A stretch of DNA of 64,000 nt from Candidatus Avelusimicrobium gallinaceum (GCA_944324965.1 CALUYH010000002.1:104263-168262), one strand, 5' to 3'; positions 42,655-51,699 are shown, numbered from the stretch's first letter. Notes: generated by a model not told the origin, from the letters alone. Program-made: numbers and translations.

Positions 42655-43845
42655 ATGGTTAAAAATTTATCGTTTTCCTATTCCAAGCTGGGGATGTATA
42701 AGGAATGCCCCCAAAAATACAAATTCCGCTACATCCATATGCTGCCGGAACAGCCCAAGCCGTACTTTGCTTTCGGCTCGGCGCTGCACGAAGTGATGGA
42801 ATATATTTACAACCCCGCCAATGCCGCTTTTCCCACGCTGGCCCAGGCGCTGGATTTTTTTGAAAAACACTGGAACAAAACCTCGTTTGACCAAAAAGGC
42901 TATGCTTCACCCGAAAAAGAACTGGCCGGCTATGCCGAAGGGCGCCGCATTATAGAGGCGTACTACGCCAAATATGCCGCAGCGTTTTTTCACCCGCTGT
43001 CTGTGGAAATGAAAAGCACCCTGGACATGGACGGGCTGAGCCTGATCAGCATTTTGGACCGCATTGATTACTTGGGCGACGGAAAGGTTAAAATTTTGGA
43101 TTACAAAACCGGCAAGGCCGTGCCCAGCACGCCGGAACAGCTGTATATGTACCAAAAAGTGGCCGAAAATTCCCCCACTATTAAGGCCATGGTGCAAAAG
43201 CAGGACCCGGCGGTAAAGGAGCTGCGCGTGGGGCAGTTGAGCTTTTATCATTTGCCCACGCTAAAAGAAGTCACTTTTGAGCGGGTGCCGGACAAGGAAA
43301 TTTTTGATTTTTGGCAGGGCGTTTTGCAGGTGGCGGATAAAATCCGCGCCGGCCAGTTTGACCCTACCCCCGGCGAAACCCAGTGCCGCTGGTGCGATTA
43401 CCGCAACATCTGCCCCGTGTTTACGGGCAAGGATTACAATCCGGCCGCGGCGGCCCGGCAGCAGGCGGCCCCCGTGGCGGCGCCCGAAAGCGAGCAGGAT
43501 GTGTTAAGCGCCAAAATTGACCGTTGCGGCGACCTGTTGGAAGAAGCCAAGCAGTTGCAGCAGGAAATCATCGCTCTTATGCGCAAAAACCATTTTGAGC
43601 GCCATTTCGGCAAACATTTTAAGGCGGAATTGGCGCGCGTGGAAAAGCTGGAATTTACCGATAAAGAAAAAGTGGTGGACTTGCTGCGCACGTTAAAACT
43701 GTTAGCCAAGGTGTTGGTTCCCACCCAAAGCACCGTGGCCGGGCTGTTGACGGATGCGTCCGTGCCGGCGCAAGCCAAAGCCCAACTGCAGGCGTTTGCC
43801 CGCAAAACGGAGGAAGACAAACTAAATATTGAAAAGGCGGACTAA
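42655..43845 (+). CDS. PD-(D/E)XK nuclease with iron-sulfur cluster (RecB/AddB-like)
   Basis: A 396-residue nuclease. Catalytic residues are visible: His in FGSALHEVMEY, Asp in SILDRIDYL, and Asp-x-Lys in KILDYKTGK. A [4Fe-4S] cluster of the AddB/Cas4 type is suggested by one N-terminal Cys (MYKECPQKYKFRY) and three C-terminal ones in CRWCDYRNICP (C-x2-C-x5-C). The last 130 residues add an Ala-rich linker and a helical tail. There is no helicase domain and no CRISPR locus in the window. GGGAG is the ribosome site. The LTA-synthase-like gene starts 3 nt after its stop, so they share an operon. Confidence 0.85.
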   Translation: MVKNLSFSYSKLGMYKECPQKYKFRYIHMLPEQPKPYFAFGSALHEVMEYIYNPANAAFPTLAQALDFFEKHWNKTSFDQKGYASPEKELAGYAEGRRIIEAYYAKYAAAFFHPLSVEMKSTLDMDGLSLISILDRIDYLGDGKVKILDYKTGKAVPSTPEQLYMYQKVAENSPTIKAMVQKQDPAVKELRVGQLSFYHLPTLKEVTFERVPDKEIFDFWQGVLQVADKIRAGQFDPTPGETQCRWCDYRNICPVFTGKDYNPAAAARQQAAPVAAPESEQDVLSAKIDRCGDLLEEAKQLQQEIIALMRKNHFERHFGKHFKAELARVEKLEFTDKEKVVDLLRTLKLLAKVLVPTQSTVAGLLTDASVPAQAKAQLQAFARKTEEDKLNIEKAD

Positions 43846-43848
43846 TTT

Positions 43849-45795
43849 ATGACTGTGAACAAAAAAGATTTTCGTGTAAAACTATCCTTGCTTTGTATTT
43901 TGGCCGCGGCCTTTTTGTTGACGGCCGCCAGATTGGCGCTTTTTTGCTTAAACCGCGATTTTTTTGCCGCACTTTCCGGGGCGGAAATTGCGTCGGCTTT
44001 TGTAAACGGGCTTCGGTTTGATTTTTCCGTGATAGCCCTTTTTATGGGCCCGGTGATTTTTGTACTCAACTGGCCCGTTAAATCCCCCCGCTGGGTAAAA
44101 TTTTGGACGGGCGTGTGGCTGGCGGAATGGATTGTGATGGCGGGTTTTTTGATTGGGGATTTAATTTATTTTCCCAAAGTAAACCGCCATATTGCCGATG
44201 AAATCATCCAGCTCACCAACGACTGGGGGTTTATCCTTTCATATATGCTCACGCAGACCTGGCTGCCGCTTTTGCTGCTGCTGGGCTTATTTGGGGCGGC
44301 CGTGTGGGGTTTCTCCCGCTATACGGACAAACATTATCAGGCCCATTCCTGGGGAATTATCAAAAATGCTGTTTGGTTGCTGCTGATCGTAGCTTTGTGC
44401 GTATTGGGTATCCGCGGGCATTTGGGCGGCGGTAAATCGTTGGGTGTGGCGGATGTGTATCACTACACGTCTTCTCCAGCCGGATCGGTGCTTACGCTTA
44501 ACGGCGTGTTTACGGCTTATCAGGTGGGGCGCAAAGGCACAGTGGACGTCCAAAACTCCTATCCAACGGACCAAGCACTGGCATTTGTTTCCAAGCAGTT
44601 TATTTCGCCGGATGAAACCCGTCCGGATGAAAACTATCCTTTAATGCGCCAACGCACTCAAACCAAAAAACAGGACAAGCAGTATAACGTACTGATTGTT
44701 TTGCTGGAAAGCTGGCACCCGTATTATATAGACGGGTTATCCCACCATAACTTTGGCGTGACCCCGGTGTTTGACCAAATCATTGAGCAGGGGGTGGCGT
44801 TTACCCATGCTTATGCCACCGGCCAGCGCAGTGTGGTGGGGTTTGGTTCCGTATTTGCCGGGGTTCCGTCGGTGCCGGGGCTGCCGTCATTTGGCTATGG
44901 GTTGGAATTAGCGGCTTTATCCCCCATGCCGCGCCACTTTGCCGAAGAAGGATACTATACGTTTTTTGCTCAAACGTCCAGCCGCGATTCGTTCCGCCTG
45001 TGTGCTTTGGCTTCTTATTTGGGTGCGCAGGAAAGCTACGGCTGGGAAGATATGCCGCAACTGTTGCCGTATAAAGAGGAAGCCCCCTTCGGCTACGATT
45101 ATGACCTGATGATGTTTACGGCGGACAAGATTAAAAACCGGAAGAAACCGCATTTTATGGGCATGCTGTTTACCGGCATTACGCACGAACCGTTTACTTC
45201 CACTCTGCCGCAGTTTGACAAATATCCCTACGACTCATGGGAGCACGGGTTTTTAAACACGCTGTCGTTTGCGGATTGGTCCATCGGCGAGTTGTTAAAA
45301 CGCGCTAAAGAAGACGGTTGGCTGGACGATACGATTTTTGTGTTCGTGGCCGACCATACATCCGACGGACCGGCCGGAGAAATGCTTCAAACCCGCTTTC
45401 ATATTCCCGTCGTCATTTATGCGCCCGGGCTGTTAAAACCCCAACGGATAGAACATATCGTTTCGCAGACGGATTTAATCCCCACGTTGTACCGCTTGAC
45501 GGGGCTTAACCCAGTGTACACGGCTTTTGGCCGGGATATGTTCGAAGAAGTGCCCGGAGGGCGCGTGGCGTTGGTGTCAGATGGATTCAGCATCGGCCTG
45601 GTGACGGAAAAAGGCGAAATCCGCCATGGCGGCGGAAAAATCATTTCTTCGCAAGCCTATGCGGATGATTTTGACGTAGAACAAGCCGAGCAGCAGTTGC
45701 TGGCATTGGATAAAGCCGCTTCGTATTTGCTCAACAACAACCGCTGGTACAACCCGGCTTTTGATAAACCCGACGAGCAGAAAAATGCCCAATGA
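43849..45795 (+). CDS. LTA-synthase-like phosphoglycerol transferase / sulfatase
   Basis: Inner-membrane enzyme of the alkaline phosphatase superfamily (LtaS/OpgB/MdoB type), 648 residues. Five hydrophobic helices occupy residues 1-190 and the periplasmic sulfatase domain follows: NVLIVLLESWHPYY (metal Glu), the nucleophile region TGQRSVVGF (Ser or Thr), and VADHTSDGP (metal Asp and His). Such enzymes move phosphoglycerol from phosphatidylglycerol to a polymer or glucan. In a Gram-negative context, glucans or surface sugars are more likely acceptors than teichoic acid. Its stop overlaps the next gene by 11 nt. Confidence 0.85.
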   Translation: MTVNKKDFRVKLSLLCILAAAFLLTAARLALFCLNRDFFAALSGAEIASAFVNGLRFDFSVIALFMGPVIFVLNWPVKSPRWVKFWTGVWLAEWIVMAGFLIGDLIYFPKVNRHIADEIIQLTNDWGFILSYMLTQTWLPLLLLLGLFGAAVWGFSRYTDKHYQAHSWGIIKNAVWLLLIVALCVLGIRGHLGGGKSLGVADVYHYTSSPAGSVLTLNGVFTAYQVGRKGTVDVQNSYPTDQALAFVSKQFISPDETRPDENYPLMRQRTQTKKQDKQYNVLIVLLESWHPYYIDGLSHHNFGVTPVFDQIIEQGVAFTHAYATGQRSVVGFGSVFAGVPSVPGLPSFGYGLELAALSPMPRHFAEEGYYTFFAQTSSRDSFRLCALASYLGAQESYGWEDMPQLLPYKEEAPFGYDYDLMMFTADKIKNRKKPHFMGMLFTGITHEPFTSTLPQFDKYPYDSWEHGFLNTLSFADWSIGELLKRAKEDGWLDDTIFVFVADHTSDGPAGEMLQTRFHIPVVIYAPGLLKPQRIEHIVSQTDLIPTLYRLTGLNPVYTAFGRDMFEEVPGGRVALVSDGFSIGLVTEKGEIRHGGGKIISSQAYADDFDVEQAEQQLLALDKAASYLLNNNRWYNPAFDKPDEQKNAQ

Positions 45796-47236
45796 AACCT
45801 TTATTATAGCCGTGGACCAAGGCACGTCCAGCTCCCGCGCGTTTGCGGTGGCGGCGGACGGGTCTATCCGTGCGCAGCGCACGATTCCTTTGGCCCCCCA
45901 CCGGCCGGGGGAGGGCCTGTCTGAATATGAGGCCCAAACCCTGCTAAACAGCCAGGTGGAGGCCATAAACGCCCTGCTGGATGACGTGGGCCCGCGGCGG
46001 GTAAAAGCGCTGGCGGTTACGTCGCAGCGGTCCACCGTGGTGCTGTGGGACAAACAAACCGGCCGCGCAGTGGCGCCGGTGCTTAGCTGGGAGGACGGCC
46101 GCGCCGCGGCCGAAGCCGACCGGGCGGATATTTCCCAGGCGGACGTCCACGCGATTACCGGCTTGTACAAAACGCCCTATTTTTCCGCCCCCAAAATTGC
46201 CTGGTGTCTGGCCCGTTTGCCGCAGGCGGCGGAAGCGCTGCAAGCCGGGCGCTTGTGCGCGGCACCGGTGGCGTCGCACCTGATTTGGCACCTGACAAAA
46301 GGAAAAACCTTCGCTACGGACCCGACGCTTGCCCAAAGAATGCTTTTATTGGACATCCGCACCCAATCCTGGAGCCCGGCCCTCTGCCGCGCCTTTGGCG
46401 TGCCAGAAACGTGTCTTCCTGCCATTTTGCCCAGCCGGGCCGATTACGGCACGTACGAATACCGCGGCGTAAAAATTCCCATTACGGTTTGCACCGGGGA
46501 CCAGCAAGCCTCGGTGGCGTTTATGCAGCTGGCCAAAGGCCAGGCGTGCATTAATTACGGAACGGGTGCGTTTTTGTTGTATAACGCGGGAACGGAAAAA
46601 CCCGTCCTGCTGCCCGGAATGCTGACGTCTTTGTCCGCGTCCGATGCCGACGGCAAAAGCGCATTTTTGCTGGAAGGACCGGTGAATGCCGCCGGAAGTG
46701 CCGTGCAATGGCTGCGCGCACAAGGGATTGCGTTTGACCCGGCCGAAACGGACGAGCTCTGCCGCCAGGCCAAGCAGCCCGTGTGGTTCTTGCCCGCCTT
46801 GGGCGGTTTGGGGGCGCCGTATTGGGATTTTACTTTTTCGCCCGTAGCGGCGGGCTTATCCCCCCGCACCCGTCGGCCCGATTGGGTGGCGGGCGTGTTG
46901 CAAGGAGTGGCTTTTTTGCTGGCCGACATTGTGGCGTATTTGCAGCAGAACGGATGTGCCGTTTCCGCCCCGGTGAAGGTATCGGGCGGATTGGCCCGTT
47001 CGTCGTGGCTGGTGCAAAAACAGGCCGATTTGCTGCAAGTGCCGGTCCATTTATTGCACGACGTGCAAAGCACCGTGTTGGGCGCGGCGCGGCTGGCGGC
47101 CGGAGCAGACAGCGCGGCGTGGCCTTTACCGCAAACGGACGCATTTGCACCGCTGCTATCCCCCGCGCAAGCCCGGCAGCTTTACGACCGCTGGCGGAAG
47201 TTTGTAGCGTGGTGTAAACAATTTCCCGCATCGTAA
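45785..47236 (+). CDS. FGGY-family kinase, divergent glycerol kinase-like
   Basis: Sugar or polyol kinase, 483 residues. Glycerol-kinase features: DQGTSSSRAF at the N-terminus, GLYKTPYFSAPKIAW, GDQQAS (Asp for glycerol contact), INYGTGAFLLYN and LGGLGAPYWD. However, the glycerol-binding Arg-Glu pair of GlpK (TNQRETT) reads TSQRSTV, so the Glu is replaced by Ser, and WQDRR reads WEDGR. Substrate may therefore differ from glycerol. Start at 45785, inside the end of the phosphoglycerol-transferase gene. The operon context (phosphoglycerol transfer) supports a glycerol-related substrate. Confidence 0.78.
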   Translation: MPNETFIIAVDQGTSSSRAFAVAADGSIRAQRTIPLAPHRPGEGLSEYEAQTLLNSQVEAINALLDDVGPRRVKALAVTSQRSTVVLWDKQTGRAVAPVLSWEDGRAAAEADRADISQADVHAITGLYKTPYFSAPKIAWCLARLPQAAEALQAGRLCAAPVASHLIWHLTKGKTFATDPTLAQRMLLLDIRTQSWSPALCRAFGVPETCLPAILPSRADYGTYEYRGVKIPITVCTGDQQASVAFMQLAKGQACINYGTGAFLLYNAGTEKPVLLPGMLTSLSASDADGKSAFLLEGPVNAAGSAVQWLRAQGIAFDPAETDELCRQAKQPVWFLPALGGLGAPYWDFTFSPVAAGLSPRTRRPDWVAGVLQGVAFLLADIVAYLQQNGCAVSAPVKVSGGLARSSWLVQKQADLLQVPVHLLHDVQSTVLGAARLAAGADSAAWPLPQTDAFAPLLSPAQARQLYDRWRKFVAWCKQFPAS

Positions 47237-47243
47237 ATCAATT

Positions 47244-47271
47244 AAAAAGCCCCTTTAAAAAGGGGCTTTTT
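47244..47271. terminator. Bidirectional terminator between the FGGY kinase and ankyrin genes
   Basis: AAAAAGCCCCTTT AA AAAGGGGCTTTTT between convergent genes. Confidence 0.92.
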
Positions 47272-47299
47272 AATGGGCCGTTTGGCACACGCGTTCCAT

Positions 47300-47328
47300 A
47301 AAAAACCGGAGCCCTTGCGGGCCCCGGT
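47300..47328 (-). terminator. Intrinsic terminator after the ankyrin gene
   Basis: Minus-strand hairpin ACCGGGGC ... CTCCGGT with a small internal mismatch, followed by six T residues. Confidence 0.8.
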
Positions 47329-47349
47329 AAAAGACAATTTCTAATTATT

Positions 47350-49077
47350 TTATTTTTTGGCCGGTCCGGCTTCCTGGGCGGCTTTTTCTTCGGCCAGGAC
47401 CGAAGGTTCCGCCGGGGCGGCAGTTTCTTTCTGGCCCAATTGTTCGGCCACTTTGCGGTCAATAGCTTCCTGCATGGCGGCTTCTTTTTGGGCTTTGGCC
47501 GCTTCCAGCTGCTGTTGCAGGCGGATCAGTTCCGGGTCATCGGCCACTTGGGCTTGGTATTCTTGTTCCAATTTGGCGCGCAGTTCAATTTCTTCCGGAG
47601 AGCGGTTCGCTTCTTCGGCCTGCTGCTGCAATTGCTTTACCAAGGCTTCCTCTTCGGCCAGCTGCTGTTCCAACTGTTCCACTTCGGCTTGTTTTTGGGC
47701 TTGCACTTGGAGTGCCTGTTCGTAGAGAGAGGCTTTTTTGACGCCCAGCACGTTGGCCGTCATGGATTTGGGCAGGTATTCATCCGTCAGCGTGAACACG
47801 TTGTCGCCCGCGTTGTTGACGGGGGTTAAATCGGCCCCCTGCTGGATGAAATACAAGGCCATCCGGTCGCTTTTGGCTTTCACCGCGCTCATCAACGGCG
47901 TATTGCCGGATTTATCGCGCCCGTTTACGTCCGCACCCGCTTTTACAAGCGCCCGGGCAGGGCCCAATTCATCGGCGTATACGCTGTACGTAAGGGCGGT
48001 GCGGTCTTGAAAATCCTTGGTATCGGTTTTGATGTTTTTCTGGCGCAGCAGAATGTCTACGCAATCCTGGCGGCCTTTGGCCGAGGCACGCATCAGGGCC
48101 GTTACGCCTTGGTTGTCTTGCGCGTTCGGGTCGGCCCCCAGCGTAAAGAGCATGCGCAGGGCTTCGGGCTGATCTTGTTCCACGGCGTAGAAAATCGGCG
48201 TGCGGCCGGACAAATCGGCAATGTTCACGTCCGCTTTGCCGGTGCGGGCCAACAGGCGGATGGTGCCCGTATGTCCTTCCGCCGCGGCGGCCGCGATGGC
48301 CGAAAGACCCGTGGACGGATTGCGGTAATTGACGTCCGCGCCGTTTTCAAGCAAAATTTTGATGTTGTCGTTCAGCCCCTGCTGGGCGGCAAAAATGATG
48401 GGCGTATTGCCGGAGTTGTCCGGCAGGCTGACGGCCGTTTTGTCCAGCTTGATCAAATTGGTGATTAACTGCGGATTATCGGTGCTGGAGGCATAAATCA
48501 AAGCAGTTTTCCCCCAATCGTCTTTGGCGGTAACGTCCGCCCCTTCGGCTACCAGGTATTCCACCACTTCGGTGTTGCCTGCGGCGGCGGCCGCGATAAG
48601 CGGCGTTACGCCGTAGCTGGATTTATCGTTCACCAAAGCGCCGTCTTCCACCAGCATTTTGATGATGTTCATATTGCCTTTTTCGGCGGCGATGGTCAGC
48701 GGCGTGATGCCGGCGTAGTTCTTTTCGTTGGCGTTTACGTTGGCATACATCAGCGTGCGGACGCGGTCTTCGTCGCTCATTTTTACCGCGCGGACCAAGG
48801 ACGTGTCATACACGAATTTGGTCTTGGGGCGGGGGCGGTTGCCCAATGTATCGCCTTCATATTTTTTCTGTTCGGCGCCAAACAGTACCCCGCGGTAAAT
48901 GTCCCCCGGGACCTGCGTGGCTTGCTGGGCGATGGCGTCCGTGGCGGAACGCGGCGTGCGTTCCCCCAGCACCAGCCCTTCATACCCTGTGTAGTAGTCG
49001 TCTTGGCTTTGGGCCTCTTGTGCGCAAAGCGGAGTGACGGCCAATGCAAAAACAAAAATGAGTCCAAGTTTTTTCAT
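47350..49077 (-). CDS. Exported ankyrin-repeat protein with C-terminal coiled coil
   Basis: A 575-residue protein. It has a signal peptide (MKKLGLIFVFALAVTPLCAQ), about 65 residues of linker, then roughly ten ankyrin repeats (about 90-410) with consensus features such as GITPLTIAAEKGNMNIIKMLVEDGA. The C-terminal 140 residues form a Gln/Glu-rich coiled coil and an Ala-rich tail. Ankyrin repeats mediate protein binding; an exported ankyrin protein in a gut-type organism could act in the periplasm or on host targets (inference). GGAGGAAG precedes the ATG at 49077; longer frames upstream lack a signal peptide. Confidence 0.88.
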   Translation of the reverse strand: MKKLGLIFVFALAVTPLCAQEAQSQDDYYTGYEGLVLGERTPRSATDAIAQQATQVPGDIYRGVLFGAEQKKYEGDTLGNRPRPKTKFVYDTSLVRAVKMSDEDRVRTLMYANVNANEKNYAGITPLTIAAEKGNMNIIKMLVEDGALVNDKSSYGVTPLIAAAAAGNTEVVEYLVAEGADVTAKDDWGKTALIYASSTDNPQLITNLIKLDKTAVSLPDNSGNTPIIFAAQQGLNDNIKILLENGADVNYRNPSTGLSAIAAAAAEGHTGTIRLLARTGKADVNIADLSGRTPIFYAVEQDQPEALRMLFTLGADPNAQDNQGVTALMRASAKGRQDCVDILLRQKNIKTDTKDFQDRTALTYSVYADELGPARALVKAGADVNGRDKSGNTPLMSAVKAKSDRMALYFIQQGADLTPVNNAGDNVFTLTDEYLPKSMTANVLGVKKASLYEQALQVQAQKQAEVEQLEQQLAEEEALVKQLQQQAEEANRSPEEIELRAKLEQEYQAQVADDPELIRLQQQLEAAKAQKEAAMQEAIDRKVAEQLGQKETAAPAEPSVLAEEKAAQEAGPAKK

Positions 49078-49325
49078 GTGGTTTCTTCCTCCAGTTACTA
49101 TATTATAACCAATAAGAGGGAAAAATTTTAATTTTTTTTTAAAATTTTTTTGCGCTGTATAAAAATAATTCAAAAAGGCTATATTCAATTAGACCTTAAT
49201 TTTTGCATAAAATCTTGCATTTTAGGGGCGTAGGTTGTATCATTAAATTATACCGTTTCCCAATAGAAACGACGATTTATCCCCCCAGAACCTTTCGATT
49301 TACCCCCCGAACGGTTCTGAACAAA

Positions 49326-49355
49326 AGAGCCGGGCACATCCCCCGGCTCTTTTTA
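49326..49355 (+). terminator. Orphan intrinsic terminator
   Basis: AGAGCCGGG CACATC CCCCGGCTCT followed by TTTTA. No upstream plus-strand gene is visible; it could terminate a short RNA starting within 49200-49320. Confidence 0.75.
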
Positions 49356-49386
49356 TTTGCCCCCATAGGCGGGCCTATTTGCCCAT

Positions 49387-49415
49387 AAAAAAACCGCCCT
49401 TTGCGGGGCGGTTTT
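49387..49415 (-). terminator. Intrinsic terminator after the ferredoxin gene
   Basis: Minus-strand AACCGCCCCGC AAA GGGCGGTT followed by a T-run. Confidence 0.88.
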
Positions 49416-49433
49416 CAGAACGGTTGTTCCAAC

Positions 49434-49604
49434 TTACAGAGCAATCGCGCTCACGGGGCAGGTGCCGGCGCAGGCGCCGCATTCAATGCATTTGGAAGCA
49501 TCAATGTGTCTTTTGCCGTCTACTTCGCTGATCGCGCTGACGGGGCAGGCGGATTCGCAAGCACCGCAGTTCACGCAAACATCCGGGTTTACTTTATAAG
49601 CCAT
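49434..49604 (-). CDS. 2[4Fe-4S] ferredoxin
   Basis: A 56-residue clostridial-type ferredoxin, a low-potential electron carrier of anaerobic metabolism. Two cluster motifs are complete: CVNCGACESACP (about 10-21) and CIECGACAGTCP (about 39-50). Start at 49604 has AGGAGA upstream, and TATAAT-like sequence lies just beyond. It diverges from the feoAB gene, a sensible pairing since both depend on iron. Confidence 0.95.
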   Translation of the reverse strand: MAYKVNPDVCVNCGACESACPVSAISEVDGKRHIDASKCIECGACAGTCPVSAIAL

Positions 49605-49700
49605 AGTTGAGATCTCCTGTTTGGTAAAAGTTGTACATAAATTATACAAAAAATAATTTTTTTGTGTGCTGGCGGGGTTTTATCGTCGGAAACGGGGGGC

Positions 49701-49729
49701 TTGTAAAGGGAGGGTGGTTATGGTAAAAT
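49701..49729 (+). promoter_or_regulatory. Putative promoter at the feoAB start
   Basis: TTGTAA (49701-49706) and TAAAAT (49724-49729), 17 nt apart, with TGG before the -10 box. The -10 box overlaps the ATG at 49720, so if this promoter is used translation must begin at the later ATG at 49756. Confidence 0.5.
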
Positions 49730-51699
49730 ATAAAAGTAAGGAAAAACTAACTTTTATGGAAAAAGATAATTCCCGTTCCCTCTATCAATTAAAACCGGGG
49801 CAATCCGCCCAAGTGAAAGAGATCCATACCGACGCCAAAATGACCGAAAAACTGGCGGCGATGGGGATTGTACGCGGGCAGTTTATCACGCGCAAGCCGG
49901 GCTCCAGCCCGGTGGTGGTAAGCGTGTCCGGCACGGAAGTGGCCATCGGCCGCGAAACCGCTAAAAAGATTTTAGTCGCCGCCAAGAAAAATACCTTTTT
50001 GCTGGCGGGCAACCCCAACGTGGGGAAAAGTTTGATTTTCTCCCGCCTGACGGGGATTGGCATTATTTCGTCCAACTTCCCGGGCACGACCGTGGGCTTA
50101 AACTACGGGCAAACCCAGTTTGACGGCGAGGCCTACGACATTATAGACATCCCCGGCCTGTACCGCCTGGAAGAAGAATGGGTAATTGAAGGCCGCAAGC
50201 ACAATTTGTTTAAAGAGCTGGAGTACGATTTTATCGTCTGCGTGGCGGATGCTTCGCACCTGGAGCGCAATTTGTACTTTGTGCTGGAAGTGATGCAGCT
50301 TAAAAAGCCCGTCATCCTGCTGCTTAACAAGTTTGACGAAGCCCAGCGCAAAGGGATACAAATTGACGTAAAACAATTGGAAAAATTGCTGGGGATCCCC
50401 GTCATTGCGGCTGTAGCTACGACGGGCGAAGGCTTGAAAGAACTGGCCTACCAAGCCTCGCGCATTGCTTCGCGCAAGGCGCCGCAAAGCCCCTATATGG
50501 TTCCCCCCACGCCCGAAGGCAAATGGCACGCCATCGGCAAAATTATCCACCAAGTGCAGACGGTTAAACACAAACACGCCTCGTTCTGGGAAAAGCTCCA
50601 GGGCTGGGCAACCACGCCGGCTTCCGGCCTGCCGATTGCGCTGTTGGTGTTGATTTTATCGTTTTTTCTGGTGCGGTTCGTGGGTGAGGGTATTATTTCC
50701 CTGCTGGACCCGCTGTACGAAAATTACTACCTGCCGTTTTTGAACCATTTGTTTGCGCCGATTAAGGACAACGCCCTGGGCATGCTGTTGCTGGGCGACG
50801 GCGGCGCAAATTATTTTGGCGTGTTGACCGACGGGCTGCACATTGCGCTGATTGAAGTAATGGCGTATGTGCTGGCCTTTTACGCGTTGCTGGGATTTTT
50901 GGGCGAGTTGGGCTACCTGCCCCGCCTGGCCGTGCTGTTGGACAGTCTGCTGCACAAAATCGGATTGCACGGGTACGGTTCGTTGCCGATTATGCTGGGT
51001 TTTGGCTGCAAAGTGCCGGCCGTGATGGGCATCCGCGTGCTGGAAACCCGCCGGGAACGCATTATCGCGCTGGCGCTGATTTTGGTGCTGGCACCGTGTA
51101 TCTCGCAGACGGCAATGATTGTTTCCATTTTGTCCCCCTATGGCCTGAAATACATGCTGATTGTGTTTTTTGCCTTGTTTATAAACGGTATTTTGGCCGG
51201 TACGGTGCTTAATAAACTAATGAAGGGCGAAACGCCGGAACTGTTTATGGAAATCCCTTCGTGGCAGATTCCGCAGTGGCGCCCGCTGTTGCGCAAACTG
51301 TGGATTCGGATGAAAGAGTACCTGGGTGACGCACTGCCGCTGATTCTGTGCGGTGTGTTGTTTGTGGATTTGATGCAGCTTTCGGGCGTGACGGCCTGGG
51401 TGGCCAAGTTGGCGCGCTACCCCGTGGAATACATCTTGGGATTGCCGGCCGAAACGACGCCGTTGCTCATCTTGGGATTTTTGCGCAAGGACGTGTCCAT
51501 CGCCCTGTTGCAGCCGTTTAACCTGCCGCCGCAGGAACTGGTGGTGGCGTGTGTGTTTATGGCGATGTATCTGCCCTGCGTGGCGACGTTCTTTGTCATG
51601 CTGCGCGAAAGCGGCTGGAAGGATACGTTTAAAGTGATTGCGCTGACGCTGTCGCTCTCGCTGGTTACGGCGTATGTGCTGCGGTTGATTTTGATGTAA
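49720..51699 (+). CDS. feoB: Ferrous iron transporter, FeoA-FeoB fusion
   Basis: Inner-membrane Fe2+ importer. From the ATG at 49720 the protein has 659 residues: an N-terminal FeoA (SH3-like) domain (about 20-88, LYQLKPGQSAQVKEIH), then a GTPase domain with G1 GNPNVGKS, G3 DIPGLY and G4 NKFD, then the FeoB membrane core with two gate segments, including LPIMLGFGCKVPAVMG (Cys in the first gate) and ILVLAPCISQTA. GGGAGG fits the ATG at 49720; a promoter overlapping this codon favours 49756 instead. FeoA fused to FeoB is known from some anaerobes. Confidence 0.92.
   Translation: MVKYKSKEKLTFMEKDNSRSLYQLKPGQSAQVKEIHTDAKMTEKLAAMGIVRGQFITRKPGSSPVVVSVSGTEVAIGRETAKKILVAAKKNTFLLAGNPNVGKSLIFSRLTGIGIISSNFPGTTVGLNYGQTQFDGEAYDIIDIPGLYRLEEEWVIEGRKHNLFKELEYDFIVCVADASHLERNLYFVLEVMQLKKPVILLLNKFDEAQRKGIQIDVKQLEKLLGIPVIAAVATTGEGLKELAYQASRIASRKAPQSPYMVPPTPEGKWHAIGKIIHQVQTVKHKHASFWEKLQGWATTPASGLPIALLVLILSFFLVRFVGEGIISLLDPLYENYYLPFLNHLFAPIKDNALGMLLLGDGGANYFGVLTDGLHIALIEVMAYVLAFYALLGFLGELGYLPRLAVLLDSLLHKIGLHGYGSLPIMLGFGCKVPAVMGIRVLETRRERIIALALILVLAPCISQTAMIVSILSPYGLKYMLIVFFALFINGILAGTVLNKLMKGETPELFMEIPSWQIPQWRPLLRKLWIRMKEYLGDALPLILCGVLFVDLMQLSGVTAWVAKLARYPVEYILGLPAETTPLLILGFLRKDVSIALLQPFNLPPQELVVACVFMAMYLPCVATFFVMLRESGWKDTFKVIALTLSLSLVTAYVLRLILM

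Larger units (their letters stand above)
49078..49433. other. Intergenic region between the ankyrin and ferredoxin genes
   Basis: No gene seen. It contains the AT-rich promoter side of the ankyrin gene, an inverted repeat CAGAACC/GGTTCTG (49287-49321), a plus-strand terminator at 49326-49355 without a plus-strand gene before it, and the ferredoxin terminator. The orphan terminator hints at an undetected short plus-strand transcript. Confidence 0.4.

Noticed and set aside
42655..43845. Cas4 of a CRISPR system
   Set aside because: The Fe-S nuclease pattern is shared with AddB and stand-alone nucleases; there are no repeats or cas genes in the window.
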